64,000 bases of DNA from Runella zeae DSM 19591 (GCF_000423565.1 NZ_KE384037.1:274115-338114); one strand, 5' to 3'. Counted from the first letter of the stretch, positions 43,952 through 53,005 are shown. Translations and numbers: made by a program. The notes: generated from the letters alone by a model not told the origin.

Positions 43952-45928
43952 TTAAACTTGGATTTCTATCAAGATTGAGGTACCTTCATTAGGTTGACTT
44001 TGGATATCTATCGTGCCTCCTAAATAAGCCACTCGATTTTCGACATTAGTCATACCCGCACTTTTATGACGGTTTATTGTGGCCGTGTCAAATCCTTTTC
44101 CATTATCTTCTACCGTAAGATGAATCACACTTTCTTGTTTTACTAATTGCAGATAGGCTTCAGATGCCTGAGCATGCTTGAGGATATTGTTGATTAATTC
44201 CTGCACTATGCGGTACAATATGACTTCTGTCGAAGATTCTAATCTTTGGTCTATTCCCAAAAACTGGTATTTGATTCTAATCTGTCTTGTTTCATTGATA
44301 TCTTCACAAAAATCCCTCAGTGAATCAGGTAAGCCATATTTTACGAGGGTTTCAGGCATCATACTATGGGCAACACGCCTCATCTCATTGATAGCACCGT
44401 CTAATTGGTCGAGTACGCGGCTAAATAGCCCCACACTAGCTTCTGGCAAAATAAAATTTCCTCTCACTTGATTTAAAGTTAGTTTGACCGTTGTCAGAAT
44501 TCCTCCCAATCCATCGTGTAAATCTCTTGCCACGCGCGTTCGTTCTTCTTCTTGTCCTTTTAAGATTGAATTGGTGGCTAATAGTTGTCGCTCTTTTTCG
44601 AGTTGTTGTATTTCTTTTTCTTTTAAAAGAGTTTGCTGTTGGGCTATTTTACGTTGGTTTGAAAGGTTTTGGTATCCAAATCCAATCACTACTGCCAACA
44701 GCAGCATTCCTCCTAACAAACTATATATCCATGCTCTCTGATACTGTTTATCTTTTTCCAAAGTTAGTATTTGATTTTCTTTTTGAGCTGTCTGATATTT
44801 GGTATCAATTTCGTTGAGTTTCACCTTGGTTTCTTCTGCTTGGAGACTATCATTCAACACCAAATACTGGGATAAATACTCAAATGCTGCTTTATCATTA
44901 GCTAGTTGATGATATACTTCTGCTAATCCTTGTAGGGCATTTTTTTGGGTTTCTAGGCGATTGCTCTTTTGGGAAATCAAAAGCGCTTGCCTAAAAAAAG
45001 GCAAAGCTTGTTTAAACTTTCTGAGTTTTTGGTAGCACTTTCCTATACTTAAATACGCACTTACTTCATATGCTATTTTTTGGGATTGTTGGGCGTATTG
45101 AAGCATCATTTTATGACTCTCCAGTGCTGCTTCAAATTGTGATTTTTCAAAAGCAATCTCTCCTAGTGTACCATAATATCGCATATAGAGCACAGGGCTT
45201 TTGATTTCATTTACAATCTCTTCTACTGTAGATAAGTACGCCGAAGCGCTATCTAGTTGATGATTTCTTATAAAAGCATTGACCAAAAAAATGTAAGAGG
45301 TAGCCAAATCACTATCTCTTATATTGGCATTAAGCCGCGTGTCAATTCCTTTTTTGTTGTAATAAATAGCTTTCTCAAATAGCTTTTCTTTACTGTAAAG
45401 TCCCGCAATGCTTACATACAGATTCCCTACGGCTACATATCTTTCAGGAAAGGATGTGGCATTCCAGACTTCAAGCGCTTTTAATTTTAGCCCTACGGCT
45501 TTTTCAATATCACGCTTTTCTTCCGCAATCTGACTAAGATTGGCAAGGGCAGTAGCTACTCCAAGAGGTGCTGTATCTTTTGCACTTTTTTGAAAGTAAT
45601 CATGGCTTTTTTGAAAGTATGCTTCTGCTTCCACAAAACGTGAAGTCTCTAGATATAAAATACCATAACCATTATAAATATGCCCCAAGCCATAATCATA
45701 TCCATGTTTTTGACTAAGCTGCAATCCTTCCTTGAGCAATTTGAGCGCTTCGGAAGTATCTGAGTTCATGATTAGCATTCTTGCCAAATCGCCAATGATA
45801 TGAATCCGAGAAGTATCGATTTTCTCGGCGGCAAGTTGTTTTCGATACTCATCAATATAAGCCTGCTGTGCCCACAATACCCGTGAACAAAGCACTATCA
45901 TTATGAGAAGGGCAAAGGTGTTTTTCAT
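43952..45928 (-). CDS. TPR sensor histidine kinase (HisKA_3 type)
   Basis: 658 aa. Signal peptide 1-20 (SRVLWA/Q), then about 350 residues of tetratricopeptide repeats (for example GLGHIYNGYGILYLETSRFV, AYLSIGKCYQKLRKFKQALP), all predicted periplasmic. A coiled coil and one membrane span follow (AWIYSLLGGMLLLAVVIGFG), then a cytoplasmic HisKA_3 dimerisation domain with the phosphorylated His at 471 (RVARDLHDGLGG) and an HATPase_c domain (ELINNILKHA, VEDNGKGFD, GMTNVENRVAYLGG). This is a common Bacteroidota sensor layout; the ligand of the TPR array is unknown. It pairs with the NarL-type regulator encoded directly downstream. Confidence 0.95.
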   Translation of the reverse strand: MKNTFALLIMIVLCSRVLWAQQAYIDEYRKQLAAEKIDTSRIHIIGDLARMLIMNSDTSEALKLLKEGLQLSQKHGYDYGLGHIYNGYGILYLETSRFVEAEAYFQKSHDYFQKSAKDTAPLGVATALANLSQIAEEKRDIEKAVGLKLKALEVWNATSFPERYVAVGNLYVSIAGLYSKEKLFEKAIYYNKKGIDTRLNANIRDSDLATSYIFLVNAFIRNHQLDSASAYLSTVEEIVNEIKSPVLYMRYYGTLGEIAFEKSQFEAALESHKMMLQYAQQSQKIAYEVSAYLSIGKCYQKLRKFKQALPFFRQALLISQKSNRLETQKNALQGLAEVYHQLANDKAAFEYLSQYLVLNDSLQAEETKVKLNEIDTKYQTAQKENQILTLEKDKQYQRAWIYSLLGGMLLLAVVIGFGYQNLSNQRKIAQQQTLLKEKEIQQLEKERQLLATNSILKGQEEERTRVARDLHDGLGGILTTVKLTLNQVRGNFILPEASVGLFSRVLDQLDGAINEMRRVAHSMMPETLVKYGLPDSLRDFCEDINETRQIRIKYQFLGIDQRLESSTEVILYRIVQELINNILKHAQASEAYLQLVKQESVIHLTVEDNGKGFDTATINRHKSAGMTNVENRVAYLGGTIDIQSQPNEGTSILIEIQV

Positions 45929-45952
45929 AAAATAGAGGCAGTCAATTTCCCT

Positions 45953-45983
45953 CTAATTTAGCACCGTAAAGTTCTGAAACAAA
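45953..45983 (-). promoter_or_regulatory. Candidate promoter of the two-component operon
   Basis: On the minus strand TTTG (45980-45983) is followed after 19 bp by TAAATTAG (45953-45960), a partial match to TAnnTTTG, 25 bp upstream of the kinase start codon. Confidence 0.35.
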
Positions 45984-45995
45984 ACCATTTAATAA

Positions 45996-46042
45996 AATCC
46001 TCCAAAAGGCAGATTTTATTAAAATCCGCTTTTTAGAGGATT
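45996..46042. promoter_or_regulatory. Imperfect dyad between divergent promoters
   Basis: AATCCTCCAAAAGGC... and its mirror ...CCGCTTTTTAGAGGATT form a long imperfect palindrome of about 47 bp in the 200-bp gap between the kinase gene and the lipoprotein gene. Its right end touches the -33 element of the plus-strand promoter, a good place for a regulator to act. Confidence 0.45.
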
Positions 46043-46072
46043 GACTTAAGCGTTTCGTAAAGCCTAGTTTTG
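46041..46072 (+). promoter_or_regulatory. Promoter of the lipoprotein gene
   Basis: TTG (46041-46043), a 21-bp spacer and TAGTTTTG (46065-46072) fit the Bacteroidota TTG / TAnnTTTG pattern closely, 56 bp upstream of the ATG at 46129. Confidence 0.55.
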
Positions 46073-46128
46073 TAAGACTATTTGTAGTGTATCTTCAAAC
46101 GCATTCATCCTTTCAATGAATTACTACT

Positions 46129-46575
46129 ATGAAATCCTCTTTCAAATTCTGCTTTGTAACTATCGGATTGATAGTACTGCTAGCATCCTGCAAAAAAGAA
46201 GACCCAGAGCCTATTTTGGCTGATCAAATGGCGGGTGAATACAAAGGTACCTATTATACCGTAGGTGGTACAACCCGCGTAAATCTGCCTGCTACCAACA
46301 CCTCTGGTGTAACAGCGACCTCAAAAATTAGTGTCATCAAAATCAGCGATGAGACAGCTACTTTTAGAATTACGTTTACCCTCACTGATAAGGCCGGCAA
46401 AAGCAGTGATTCATTTTCTACTCACGAAAGTTTAACGCTAAAAAAATCTTCTTCCGGCGAAATAGAAGGATACCAAGGCACTACTAAACTCGCTTCTTTG
46501 ATAAATGGAGAATTGGGAGTTACTTTTCCAAATGCTGACCCAAAATCTATAGTGGTTTTTTATGGAAAAAAATAA
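46129..46575 (+). CDS. Small lipoprotein of unknown function
   Basis: 148 aa. Lipoprotein signal with lipobox LLASC (Cys21) followed by KKEDPEP, so the mature protein is probably tethered by a flexible charged linker. The rest is predicted beta-rich (AGEYKGTYYTVGG, VIKISDETATFRITFTLTDK, LTLKKSSSGEIEGYQG, LGVTFPNADPKSIVVFYG), reminiscent of small calycin-like or 'DUF' lipoproteins in Bacteroidota, but I do not recognise a named family. It has its own promoter and is divergent from the two-component operon. It could be a target of that system; no direct evidence. Confidence 0.75.
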   Translation: MKSSFKFCFVTIGLIVLLASCKKEDPEPILADQMAGEYKGTYYTVGGTTRVNLPATNTSGVTATSKISVIKISDETATFRITFTLTDKAGKSSDSFSTHESLTLKKSSSGEIEGYQGTTKLASLINGELGVTFPNADPKSIVVFYGKK

Positions 46576-46603
46576 TTAATACGTTTCATTAAAAACACTA
46601 AAA

Positions 46604-46644
46604 AAGGCGTGTCTTCGGAGTTTTATCTCTTTCTGACACGCCTT
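46604..46644. terminator. Bidirectional hairpin terminator
   Basis: Perfect 10-nt arms (AAGGCGTGTC / GACACGCCTT), 21-nt loop, between the convergent lipoprotein and repeat-protein genes. The A-run on the left gives a T-run for the minus-strand transcript. Confidence 0.75.
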
Positions 46645-46674
46645 CTATATCTGATTTGGAAACTAGCGAGTTTA

Positions 46675-47244
46675 TTATTCTTCAGTCAAACGAGTTGATA
46701 CTGAATGATTTTTCAAGTCTGTAGCTTTGATGTAAGTATCTACTACTACGCTTGTTTGGATATGCTCATCGCTGATAGGCAAAGCAGCCATCCATTTTGT
46801 CATATTTACTTTCAAAGCAGGAGTTTCTACGTTTTCATCTACGGTAGGCAACGAAGCTACTAAAGCTTTAGGGTTGATGCTATTCAAAGAAGGTATCTCC
46901 ACATTTTCATCTACGGTAGGCAAAGCTGCTACCAAATTTCCAACGTTTCTCAAAGTAGGCATTTCTACATTTTCGTCAACGGTGGGTAGAGAAGCTACCA
47001 AAGCTTGAGCATTTGACCATGTGATGCTTGGTTGTACATTTTCATCTACGATAGGTAGAGAAGCTACCAAAGCAGCTCCATTTACATGTACATAAGAAGC
47101 AGTGGTATATATTTCAAAATCTTGAGTAGGCAACGAAGCTACCAATTGAGTAGCGATTTCTGTTTGGTTTTTTCCATTCTGAGCTTCTGCAATAGTGCTC
47201 AATGTAAGAAGGCTTAAAGCGGCGGTGGCAAATAGAGTTTTCAT
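46675..47244 (-). CDS. Secreted protein with six LVASLPTVDENVE repeats
   Basis: 189 aa. Signal peptide 1-21 (LSTIAEA/Q). The mature protein is built of six copies of a motif with consensus LVASLPTVDENVE, starting at residues 34, 59, 82, 104, 128 and 152, so the period is 22-25 residues. The first (LVASLPTQDFE) and last (MAALPISDEHIQ) copies are more diverged. Between repeats lie short polar spacers (for example MPTLRNVGN). The DNA repeats are not identical, so the array has been kept by selection or is not recent. I recognise no family. The acidic DEN core could bind metal or a partner protein; this is a guess. It stands alone between two hairpin terminators. Confidence 0.8.
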   Translation of the reverse strand: MKTLFATAALSLLTLSTIAEAQNGKNQTEIATQLVASLPTQDFEIYTTASYVHVNGAALVASLPIVDENVQPSITWSNAQALVASLPTVDENVEMPTLRNVGNLVAALPTVDENVEIPSLNSINPKALVASLPTVDENVETPALKVNMTKWMAALPISDEHIQTSVVVDTYIKATDLKNHSVSTRLTEE

Positions 47245-47639
47245 GATTTAGTTTTGTCTTAAAGTTGGCTGTATTATTTATTGTTTTTGGCTGTTATGTC
47301 GTGTTTGACTCTACAAAAGTGGCAGCTATTTCTGGGGTAAAAAAGGGAATTAGGATGAAGCGTTGTTTTTATAGGGTGAAGCACACTAAAATCGGGTTAA
47401 ACGGAAGTATATTCTAATATATTCTTTTTTAGTCCTAGATACACCCAAAAAACAATATAAAACAAACAAAAATAACTACTTTTGCAAAATATTATTTTGA
47501 TTAAATTAATCCAACATTTACATAATATGGCATTCAGAGAGATTAATATCATACCTAACCTTTTGAAAAATCGCTCAAAAACAAAAACGGCCTTTGCTTT
47601 GGAAGCAGAGGCCGTTGAAGTATAACTACTCAAAGCATA
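47245..47639. other. Intergenic region upstream of repeat protein
   Basis: 395 bp, AT-rich. It must hold the promoter of the minus-strand repeat-protein gene, but no clear TTG / TAnnTTTG pair was found; CACTTTTG near 47320 is a one-mismatch -7 candidate. The right end contains the terminator of locus D. A 78-codon minus-strand frame here runs through that terminator and is not credible. Confidence 0.5.
47586..47616 (-). terminator. Intrinsic terminator of locus D
   Basis: Arms AACGGCCTTTGCTT / AAGCAGAGGCCGTT (14 nt, one mismatch) with a 3-nt loop, 24 bp after the last gene of locus D. A T-rich run (TTTTTGTTTTTGA) follows on the minus strand. Confidence 0.85.
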
Positions 47640-48530
47640 TCAAGACACATCACAAATCTGGAAAGCTTGCTTCAATGAAGCGATTGGGTCGGGGCGTTTG
47701 GGAATAAATTCTTGCCCTACAAAACCCTGATAACCCGTATCGGCGATAGCCTTCATGATAGCGGGGTAGTTCAATTCTTGTGTGTCATCGATTTCGGCAC
47801 GACCAGGTACACCGCCTGTGTGATAATGACCAAAATACATATGATTTTTTTTAATGCTGGCGATGATATCTCCCTCCATGATTTGCATATGGTAAATATC
47901 ATACAACAGCTTAAAACGCTCCGAACCTACCCGCTTACACAACTCAACGCCCCATTCGCTATGGTCGCATTGGTAATCTTTATGATTGACTTTGCTGTTG
48001 AGAAGCTCCATAATCATCGTCACTTTGTGCTTTTCGGCAGCGGCCATGAGGCGTTTAAGACCTTTGGTACAATGTTCCAAGCCTTCTTCGTCCGAAATAC
48101 CCTTACGATTTCCTGAAAAACAGATAATCGTATTGAGACCTGCTTCTACAAGTTTTGGAAAAATCGCTTCATAACTAGCCACCAATTCATCATGGTAGGC
48201 GGGGTTGTTGAAACCTTTTTCGATACCCATACCCGCGCCATTGGGGAGGGCGCACGTCAGACCGTATTGTTGAATAATAGGCCATTCTTTAGGCCCTTGC
48301 AGCTCTATCGACTGTATCCCTATAGCCTTGGCTTCTTTGCAAAGGTCTTCGAGGGGGATTTTGCTGTAGCACCAACGGCACACCGATTGCTTGATGCGGC
48401 CATTCAATACCGGACCTAAAGCTTGGGCAGAAGCCGCCATAGCTTCTGTAAGCGAAATAGGGGCAGCCAGCAAAGCTGTACTGCCCACTATTGATTTGAG
48501 TGCCGAACGGCGAGATGAAACTTCTGCCAT
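47640..48530 (-). CDS. Tat-exported hydroxypyruvate isomerase-like TIM-barrel protein (locus D)
   Basis: 296 aa from the ATG at 48530, 7 bp after the stop of the cytochrome gene; the frame continues to a GTG inside that gene but the shorter form starts with a twin-arginine signal (SSRRSALKSIVGSTALLAA). The AP-endonuclease-2 type barrel (PF01261) is complete, with metal-site residues in IMELLNSKVNH (Glu), LLYDIYHMQIMEGD (Asp, His), GHYHTGGVPGRAEIDDTQEL (His) and FVGQEFIPK (Glu). Hydroxypyruvate isomerases and related sugar isomerases share this set. Export to the periplasm is unusual for a central isomerase and suggests action on an oxidised sugar made by the neighbouring redox protein. Confidence 0.85.
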   Translation of the reverse strand: MAEVSSRRSALKSIVGSTALLAAPISLTEAMAASAQALGPVLNGRIKQSVCRWCYSKIPLEDLCKEAKAIGIQSIELQGPKEWPIIQQYGLTCALPNGAGMGIEKGFNNPAYHDELVASYEAIFPKLVEAGLNTIICFSGNRKGISDEEGLEHCTKGLKRLMAAAEKHKVTMIMELLNSKVNHKDYQCDHSEWGVELCKRVGSERFKLLYDIYHMQIMEGDIIASIKKNHMYFGHYHTGGVPGRAEIDDTQELNYPAIMKAIADTGYQGFVGQEFIPKRPDPIASLKQAFQICDVS

Positions 48531-48537
48531 AAGGAGA

Positions 48538-51243
48538 TTATTTATCGCCGCTTTTTGTTTCGGTTTTGGCGGCAAAAATTGGATTCTTTTCGTTTCCACC
48601 CGCCATCAAATAAGCCATCAAGTCTTTTAATTCTTCTTCGTTGAGGCTATTGATGAGATTTCCGAACATAATCGAAACAGGAGAGTATTTGTGAGAAACT
48701 ACATTCTTTTTCGGAATTTTCACCACTGTTTCGGGCTCGTAGGGGTTTTGAGATACATAATAGGTATTAGCATCTTCGTTGGTCAAACGACCCACAATCG
48801 ACTGCCCATTTTTAAGCGTAAAATGCGTAGCAGCATATTGGTCAGATACCGCTTTGCTTGGGTCAATAATGGCCTCTAGCATATCCTTGGCTGAGAAGCG
48901 AGTACCTAGTTGGGTCAAATCAGGACCAATACTTCCACCTTCTCCACGCATACTGTGGCAGCGGTTACAAGTGATAGCTTCGTACATATTTTTTCCGTTT
49001 TGGAAATTGCGGTTGGTCAAACCTGCTTCAAGGATAGGCAAAGCATTGTCCATTTTCCAGTTTCTACCAGGGCCTTTTGGATAGGTGATTTTCACAAGAT
49101 CATTACCTGATTTGCTCAGCAATTCCCCACCCGAAAGTTTGTCATAATAAGCCACTTTGTTTTCAGGTACATTTTTCAAAGCTAGTTTGCGAGCTCTGTC
49201 AATAAACCCAACGTAGCTACGTCCACCTTTGTAGCTAAATGCTTTATAAAACCACTTAAAGTAACGCTCATGCAACTCGGGGGTCCAACCTTTTTTAGCC
49301 AAACTCAACATAGTCGCATAATAAGTCTGCTGGGCGGGAGGCATGTTTTTCAACATATCGGCAATATCCAAACCATACTGCGGATTTCTCATAATCAACT
49401 CAGCAGAGGCCGTCGCGGTAGAGCCTCCAGCGGTAAGATTGGTAGGTTGCTCTTTAGCCTCAAGAAGTGCTAATGTCTTAGGAATCACCCCAGGAGCTTC
49501 CAAATAAATCAAAGCTTTGCTAAGAGCCCGATTCAAATCAGCTCCTGTAGCAGGGTAATACGGACTCAAATAAGCTGCGATTTGGGCATTTTGAGCAGCA
49601 TCAGGCTGTCCTGTTCTTAAAAATACCAATTCAAAAGCACGCAAAATATCCAATTGCTGAGATTCTGACAATGATTTAAAATTGACATTGAGCAACGATT
49701 TAATCATTGCACTTTTGTTTTCAGGTTTGCCTTGACGAGCCAATGCAATAATCGCATTGATAGAAATGATAGGATCTTTTTCGCTCAATGCTTTGGCTTC
49801 CCACTCGGCCACGGGCTGATGCTCTACCGCCAATCTAGCTGCGTAGCGAATGAAGCGGTCAGGGTGTTTTAGGTAAGGCCATGCAGTGGCAACAGCCGCA
49901 GGATTAGGATCTCCATGAAAACGCTCTAGGCTTCTTCTCAATTCATTTTCTTTATTGATAGGAGCCGCCGCTACAGGGGCAGTATTCTCAGTTCCATTGT
50001 AATACACGCGATACATATCGGCCTCCAATCTACGACCACCTGTCAAGAAGTACAAAGCACCATCAGGGCCAATAACTCCATCAGTAAGTGGAAGTGGAAT
50101 ACCCGACAAAAACTCCTCGTGCTCAGCGGTGTATGTAGAACCAGAAGGCTTCAAGTGAATTCCGTGCATGATACCGAAGCTCCAGTCAAAAGCCAAGAGT
50201 GTTCTTTTATATTTAGCTGGGAATTTGGCGTCTTTAAGGTGAATCAAGTTGGTAGGCGACCCCTGTCCGATGTTCATTACAGGAGGCAAGTTGTCGGGGA
50301 AAGTAGCCGACCATTTGCTATTTCCAGTACGCCATCCCCATTCGCTAGCACTTGTAGCATGACAAATACGCGTAGGGCGATACCAAGGTAAACCAAAATC
50401 CCACTCCATATCAGCATCATACACAAACAAATCTCCTACTTCGTTGAAAGCCATATCAAAGGCATTACGATAACCAGCACTGATCAACTCCCAACGCTTT
50501 CCTTCAGGGTCGAGATTGGCAATCCATCCACCCGGTGCCATGCGGTCGTTGGCGTGGCCGCGTGGGTCTTTGATAAGTGGAAAAAGGTTATCTTCTTGCC
50601 AATTAGAAGGCAGGCGGTAAGCATCCATTTTAGGCACATCGGTGTGATTTCCAGCAATTACAAAAAGCGATTTTTTATCGGGAGATAAAATAATGCTGTG
50701 AGGACCGTGTTCGCCTTCTCCTACCAATTCCTTGATTAAAGTAATTTTGTCATACTGGTCATCATTATCAGTGTCTTGTAAGCGATACAAACCACTTCTT
50801 CTGGGAAAAGTTTTGTTGTTTTTGCCATTGTTAATCATTACGTAAAGGCTATTAAAAGCATACAGCAAGCCATTGGCATAGCCCATACCGATAGTATCGA
50901 CCTCGGTACCTTTTCCAATTTTCAACGGCTCCACTGAAGTAGGCTTTGTGCCTTGTCCAATCGCCGGAATTACGATTCGATACAAGGTACCATACTGATC
51001 TGATGTAATCATCCGGCCTTTGTCGTCAAAAGTCATTGCTACCCACGAGCCCTGTTTGTTGTCGGAAGGGCTATAGAGGTGTTCGGCCACAAAACCTGGT
51101 TGAAGCTTTAATTTTTCGGTTTTGGGGTTATCGCGCCCATTGATAGCGGGCTCGGTTTTTTGAAGAATCGTAAACGAAGCTCCAAACACAAAAAGAGCCG
51201 CAATCACCAAAAATACGGAGGAAAAACGGTGTTTAGGATACAT
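48538..51243 (-). CDS. PVC-type beta-propeller / cytochrome c protein (locus D)
   Basis: 901 aa from the ATG at 51243, which gives a signal anchor (FSSVFLVIAALFVFGASFTI). A beta-propeller of the glucose/sorbosone-dehydrogenase-like 'PVC heme-binding' group follows (VAMTFDDKGRMITSDQYGTL, HGPHSIILSPDKKSLFVIAG, GPDGALYFLTGGRRLEADM), then HEAT-like helices and a C-terminal cytochrome c with CNRCH at 759-763 and a DPSKAVSDQYAA / GQSIVGRL tail typical of the family. Unlike the locus C protein it has no SGNH-like domain. It likely passes electrons from a sugar dehydrogenation step to the respiratory chain. It lies 181 bp behind susD, with a hairpin between. Confidence 0.88.
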   Translation of the reverse strand: MYPKHRFSSVFLVIAALFVFGASFTILQKTEPAINGRDNPKTEKLKLQPGFVAEHLYSPSDNKQGSWVAMTFDDKGRMITSDQYGTLYRIVIPAIGQGTKPTSVEPLKIGKGTEVDTIGMGYANGLLYAFNSLYVMINNGKNNKTFPRRSGLYRLQDTDNDDQYDKITLIKELVGEGEHGPHSIILSPDKKSLFVIAGNHTDVPKMDAYRLPSNWQEDNLFPLIKDPRGHANDRMAPGGWIANLDPEGKRWELISAGYRNAFDMAFNEVGDLFVYDADMEWDFGLPWYRPTRICHATSASEWGWRTGNSKWSATFPDNLPPVMNIGQGSPTNLIHLKDAKFPAKYKRTLLAFDWSFGIMHGIHLKPSGSTYTAEHEEFLSGIPLPLTDGVIGPDGALYFLTGGRRLEADMYRVYYNGTENTAPVAAAPINKENELRRSLERFHGDPNPAAVATAWPYLKHPDRFIRYAARLAVEHQPVAEWEAKALSEKDPIISINAIIALARQGKPENKSAMIKSLLNVNFKSLSESQQLDILRAFELVFLRTGQPDAAQNAQIAAYLSPYYPATGADLNRALSKALIYLEAPGVIPKTLALLEAKEQPTNLTAGGSTATASAELIMRNPQYGLDIADMLKNMPPAQQTYYATMLSLAKKGWTPELHERYFKWFYKAFSYKGGRSYVGFIDRARKLALKNVPENKVAYYDKLSGGELLSKSGNDLVKITYPKGPGRNWKMDNALPILEAGLTNRNFQNGKNMYEAITCNRCHSMRGEGGSIGPDLTQLGTRFSAKDMLEAIIDPSKAVSDQYAATHFTLKNGQSIVGRLTNEDANTYYVSQNPYEPETVVKIPKKNVVSHKYSPVSIMFGNLINSLNEEELKDLMAYLMAGGNEKNPIFAAKTETKSGDK

Positions 51244-51391
51244 AACTTTAGAATTGATAAGATAAAATTTGCTGATTAAAATCCCTTTTTTAGAGGCACT
51301 TTTAGGGAATAAACTCACCGTTAAAAGCGCATATGTCAATTGTTTTTACTCAACTATTTTAGGAATAGGCCACTTGCCTCCTGAAAAAGTT

Positions 51392-51417
51392 CGGGTCAGT
51401 CTTTTCTGACTGACCCG
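51392..51417 (-). terminator. Terminator-like hairpin after susD (locus D)
   Basis: Perfect 10-nt arms (CGGGTCAGTC / GACTGACCCG), 6-nt loop, 7 bp after the susD stop; a T5 run follows within 3 nt on the minus strand. It is a good intrinsic terminator, so expression of the cytochrome gene needs read-through or its own promoter. Confidence 0.75.
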
Positions 51418-51424
51418 GCTTTAT

Positions 51425-52933
51425 TTAGAAGTTAGGACTTAAGTCAGCCTCTGCCGCAGGAAGTCCGTAATAAGGACTTATATTGGTAAAGGCATCGCCC
51501 GGTACAAATCCCTCAGCAGGGAAATAATATCTTGCTTTGTTGGCTTTCACGCGGTCGCCGTAGGCTTTGATTACTGTCTCTAAACGACCCGTACGCACCA
51601 AATCGTGCAGACGTTTTGACTCAAACGCCAACTCTACACGTCTTTCTTTGTATACCAAATCACGCATGGCAGCTTGGCTACCTACTGTAGCATTTGGCAA
51701 ACCTGCACGAGTACGTACTTGATTGATAAACGGCAACGCGTCTGCCAATTTATTTTGCTCAACCAAAGCTTCCGCCAAAAACAACAATACTTCCGAATAG
51801 CGATAGATAGGCCAGTTGGTTCCGTGGTTGTTGTGCAAAGCGTGTGGTTTCGCATATTTTTTGATGTATGGAAAAGTTTTGTTGGCATGCAAAGCTCCCG
51901 ACAAAGTAATGTACGCAATAGTCGCATCTTTGCGAGCATCTCCTGCCTCATAAGCTTCTATTAGGTCGGGAGTAGGAATATTGTTGCCTTCTCCTGACAA
52001 AGGTTGAGGGTTGGTAGTACCAGTAATAGTCACCAGCTCATTAGCCGCAATCGGGAAAGGAATCATGCTATAGAGGAAGTTACCATTAAGTCCTTGTGAG
52101 CCTTCCAAAAATTGTACCTCAAATACCGATTCTTTGTTGTTTTTATTGCTAGTGCTGGTCGAGAAAGCATCGGCGTAGGTTGGCATCAAGCTATACTCAT
52201 TGCTTGTTACTATGGCACGAAGCTGTGTTTCGGCTTCAGCCCACTTTTTCTGGATGATGTATGCATTTGCTAACAACGCACGCGCTGCTCCTGAAGTAGC
52301 ACGACCCGCTTCCTGAGCTGATTTTGCAGGCAATAATCCTACAGCTTCGGTCGCATCTTTGATGATTTGATCATACAACTGACTAGCTTCGGCAAGAGGA
52401 GCAGCTGCTTCCGAACGATTGCTTACGGGCGTCAATTGAAGCGGAGCACGGTTGAAGTAACGCGCTAACTCCAAATAAGACAATGCTCTCAAAAACAAGG
52501 CTTGTCCTTTTACGTTTTTCTTGGTCGCATCCGGAATCGTAGCCGCATCTATAAGCGCCAAAATCTGATTGGCACGAGCAATGATAAGGTAATTTTGGCG
52601 ATACGCTGTCAGGACGTTTGAATTGGTAGTGATTCCATTGGCAGTAGGTACGTTAAAATCAGCCAAGTTAGACTGGTTTTCAGTAGCTCCAAACAAGATG
52701 TTACGCACATACCTTGCATTGTCGGAGTGCTGCTCAGCCAAATAGTGCGAGTTGATATTGTGAAGCGTACGCAAAGGAGCATAAGCCCCATTGGCAGCTT
52801 GTATAAAGTCTGACTCGGTTTTGAAGAAAGTAGCAGAACTCAACGCAGTCTCGGGTACTACCGTCAGGAAGTCGTCGCTACAGCTAAATGCTCCTAAACT
52901 TAAAGCAATAGAGAATATGATTGATTTTTTCAT
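51425..52933 (-). CDS. SusD-like nutrient-binding lipoprotein (locus D)
   Basis: 502 aa. Lipoprotein signal ending LGAFSC (Cys18) followed by SDDFLTVVPETALSSATFFK. RagB/SusD helices are GQALFLRALSYLELARYFNR, YRYSEVLLFLAEALVEQNKL, PFINQVRTRAGLP and ERRVELAFESKRLHDLVRTG. The C-terminus reads AEADLSPNF instead of the NPGY end seen in the other three SusD proteins here, marking a different SusD subgroup. It starts 72 bp after the susC stop. Ligand unknown. Confidence 0.95.
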   Translation of the reverse strand: MKKSIIFSIALSLGAFSCSDDFLTVVPETALSSATFFKTESDFIQAANGAYAPLRTLHNINSHYLAEQHSDNARYVRNILFGATENQSNLADFNVPTANGITTNSNVLTAYRQNYLIIARANQILALIDAATIPDATKKNVKGQALFLRALSYLELARYFNRAPLQLTPVSNRSEAAAPLAEASQLYDQIIKDATEAVGLLPAKSAQEAGRATSGAARALLANAYIIQKKWAEAETQLRAIVTSNEYSLMPTYADAFSTSTSNKNNKESVFEVQFLEGSQGLNGNFLYSMIPFPIAANELVTITGTTNPQPLSGEGNNIPTPDLIEAYEAGDARKDATIAYITLSGALHANKTFPYIKKYAKPHALHNNHGTNWPIYRYSEVLLFLAEALVEQNKLADALPFINQVRTRAGLPNATVGSQAAMRDLVYKERRVELAFESKRLHDLVRTGRLETVIKAYGDRVKANKARYYFPAEGFVPGDAFTNISPYYGLPAAEADLSPNF

Positions 52934-53005
52934 TTGTGTTCAATGTGTTTAAGTTGATTTAACTTGATTAGGCTCAGAAAGAAGCTTCAGTCAAAATCGA
53001 CTTTT

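Noticed and set aside
47397..47633. 78-codon minus-strand reading frame
   Set aside because: It runs through the intrinsic terminator of locus D, has no family features, and its composition is that of AT-rich non-coding DNA.
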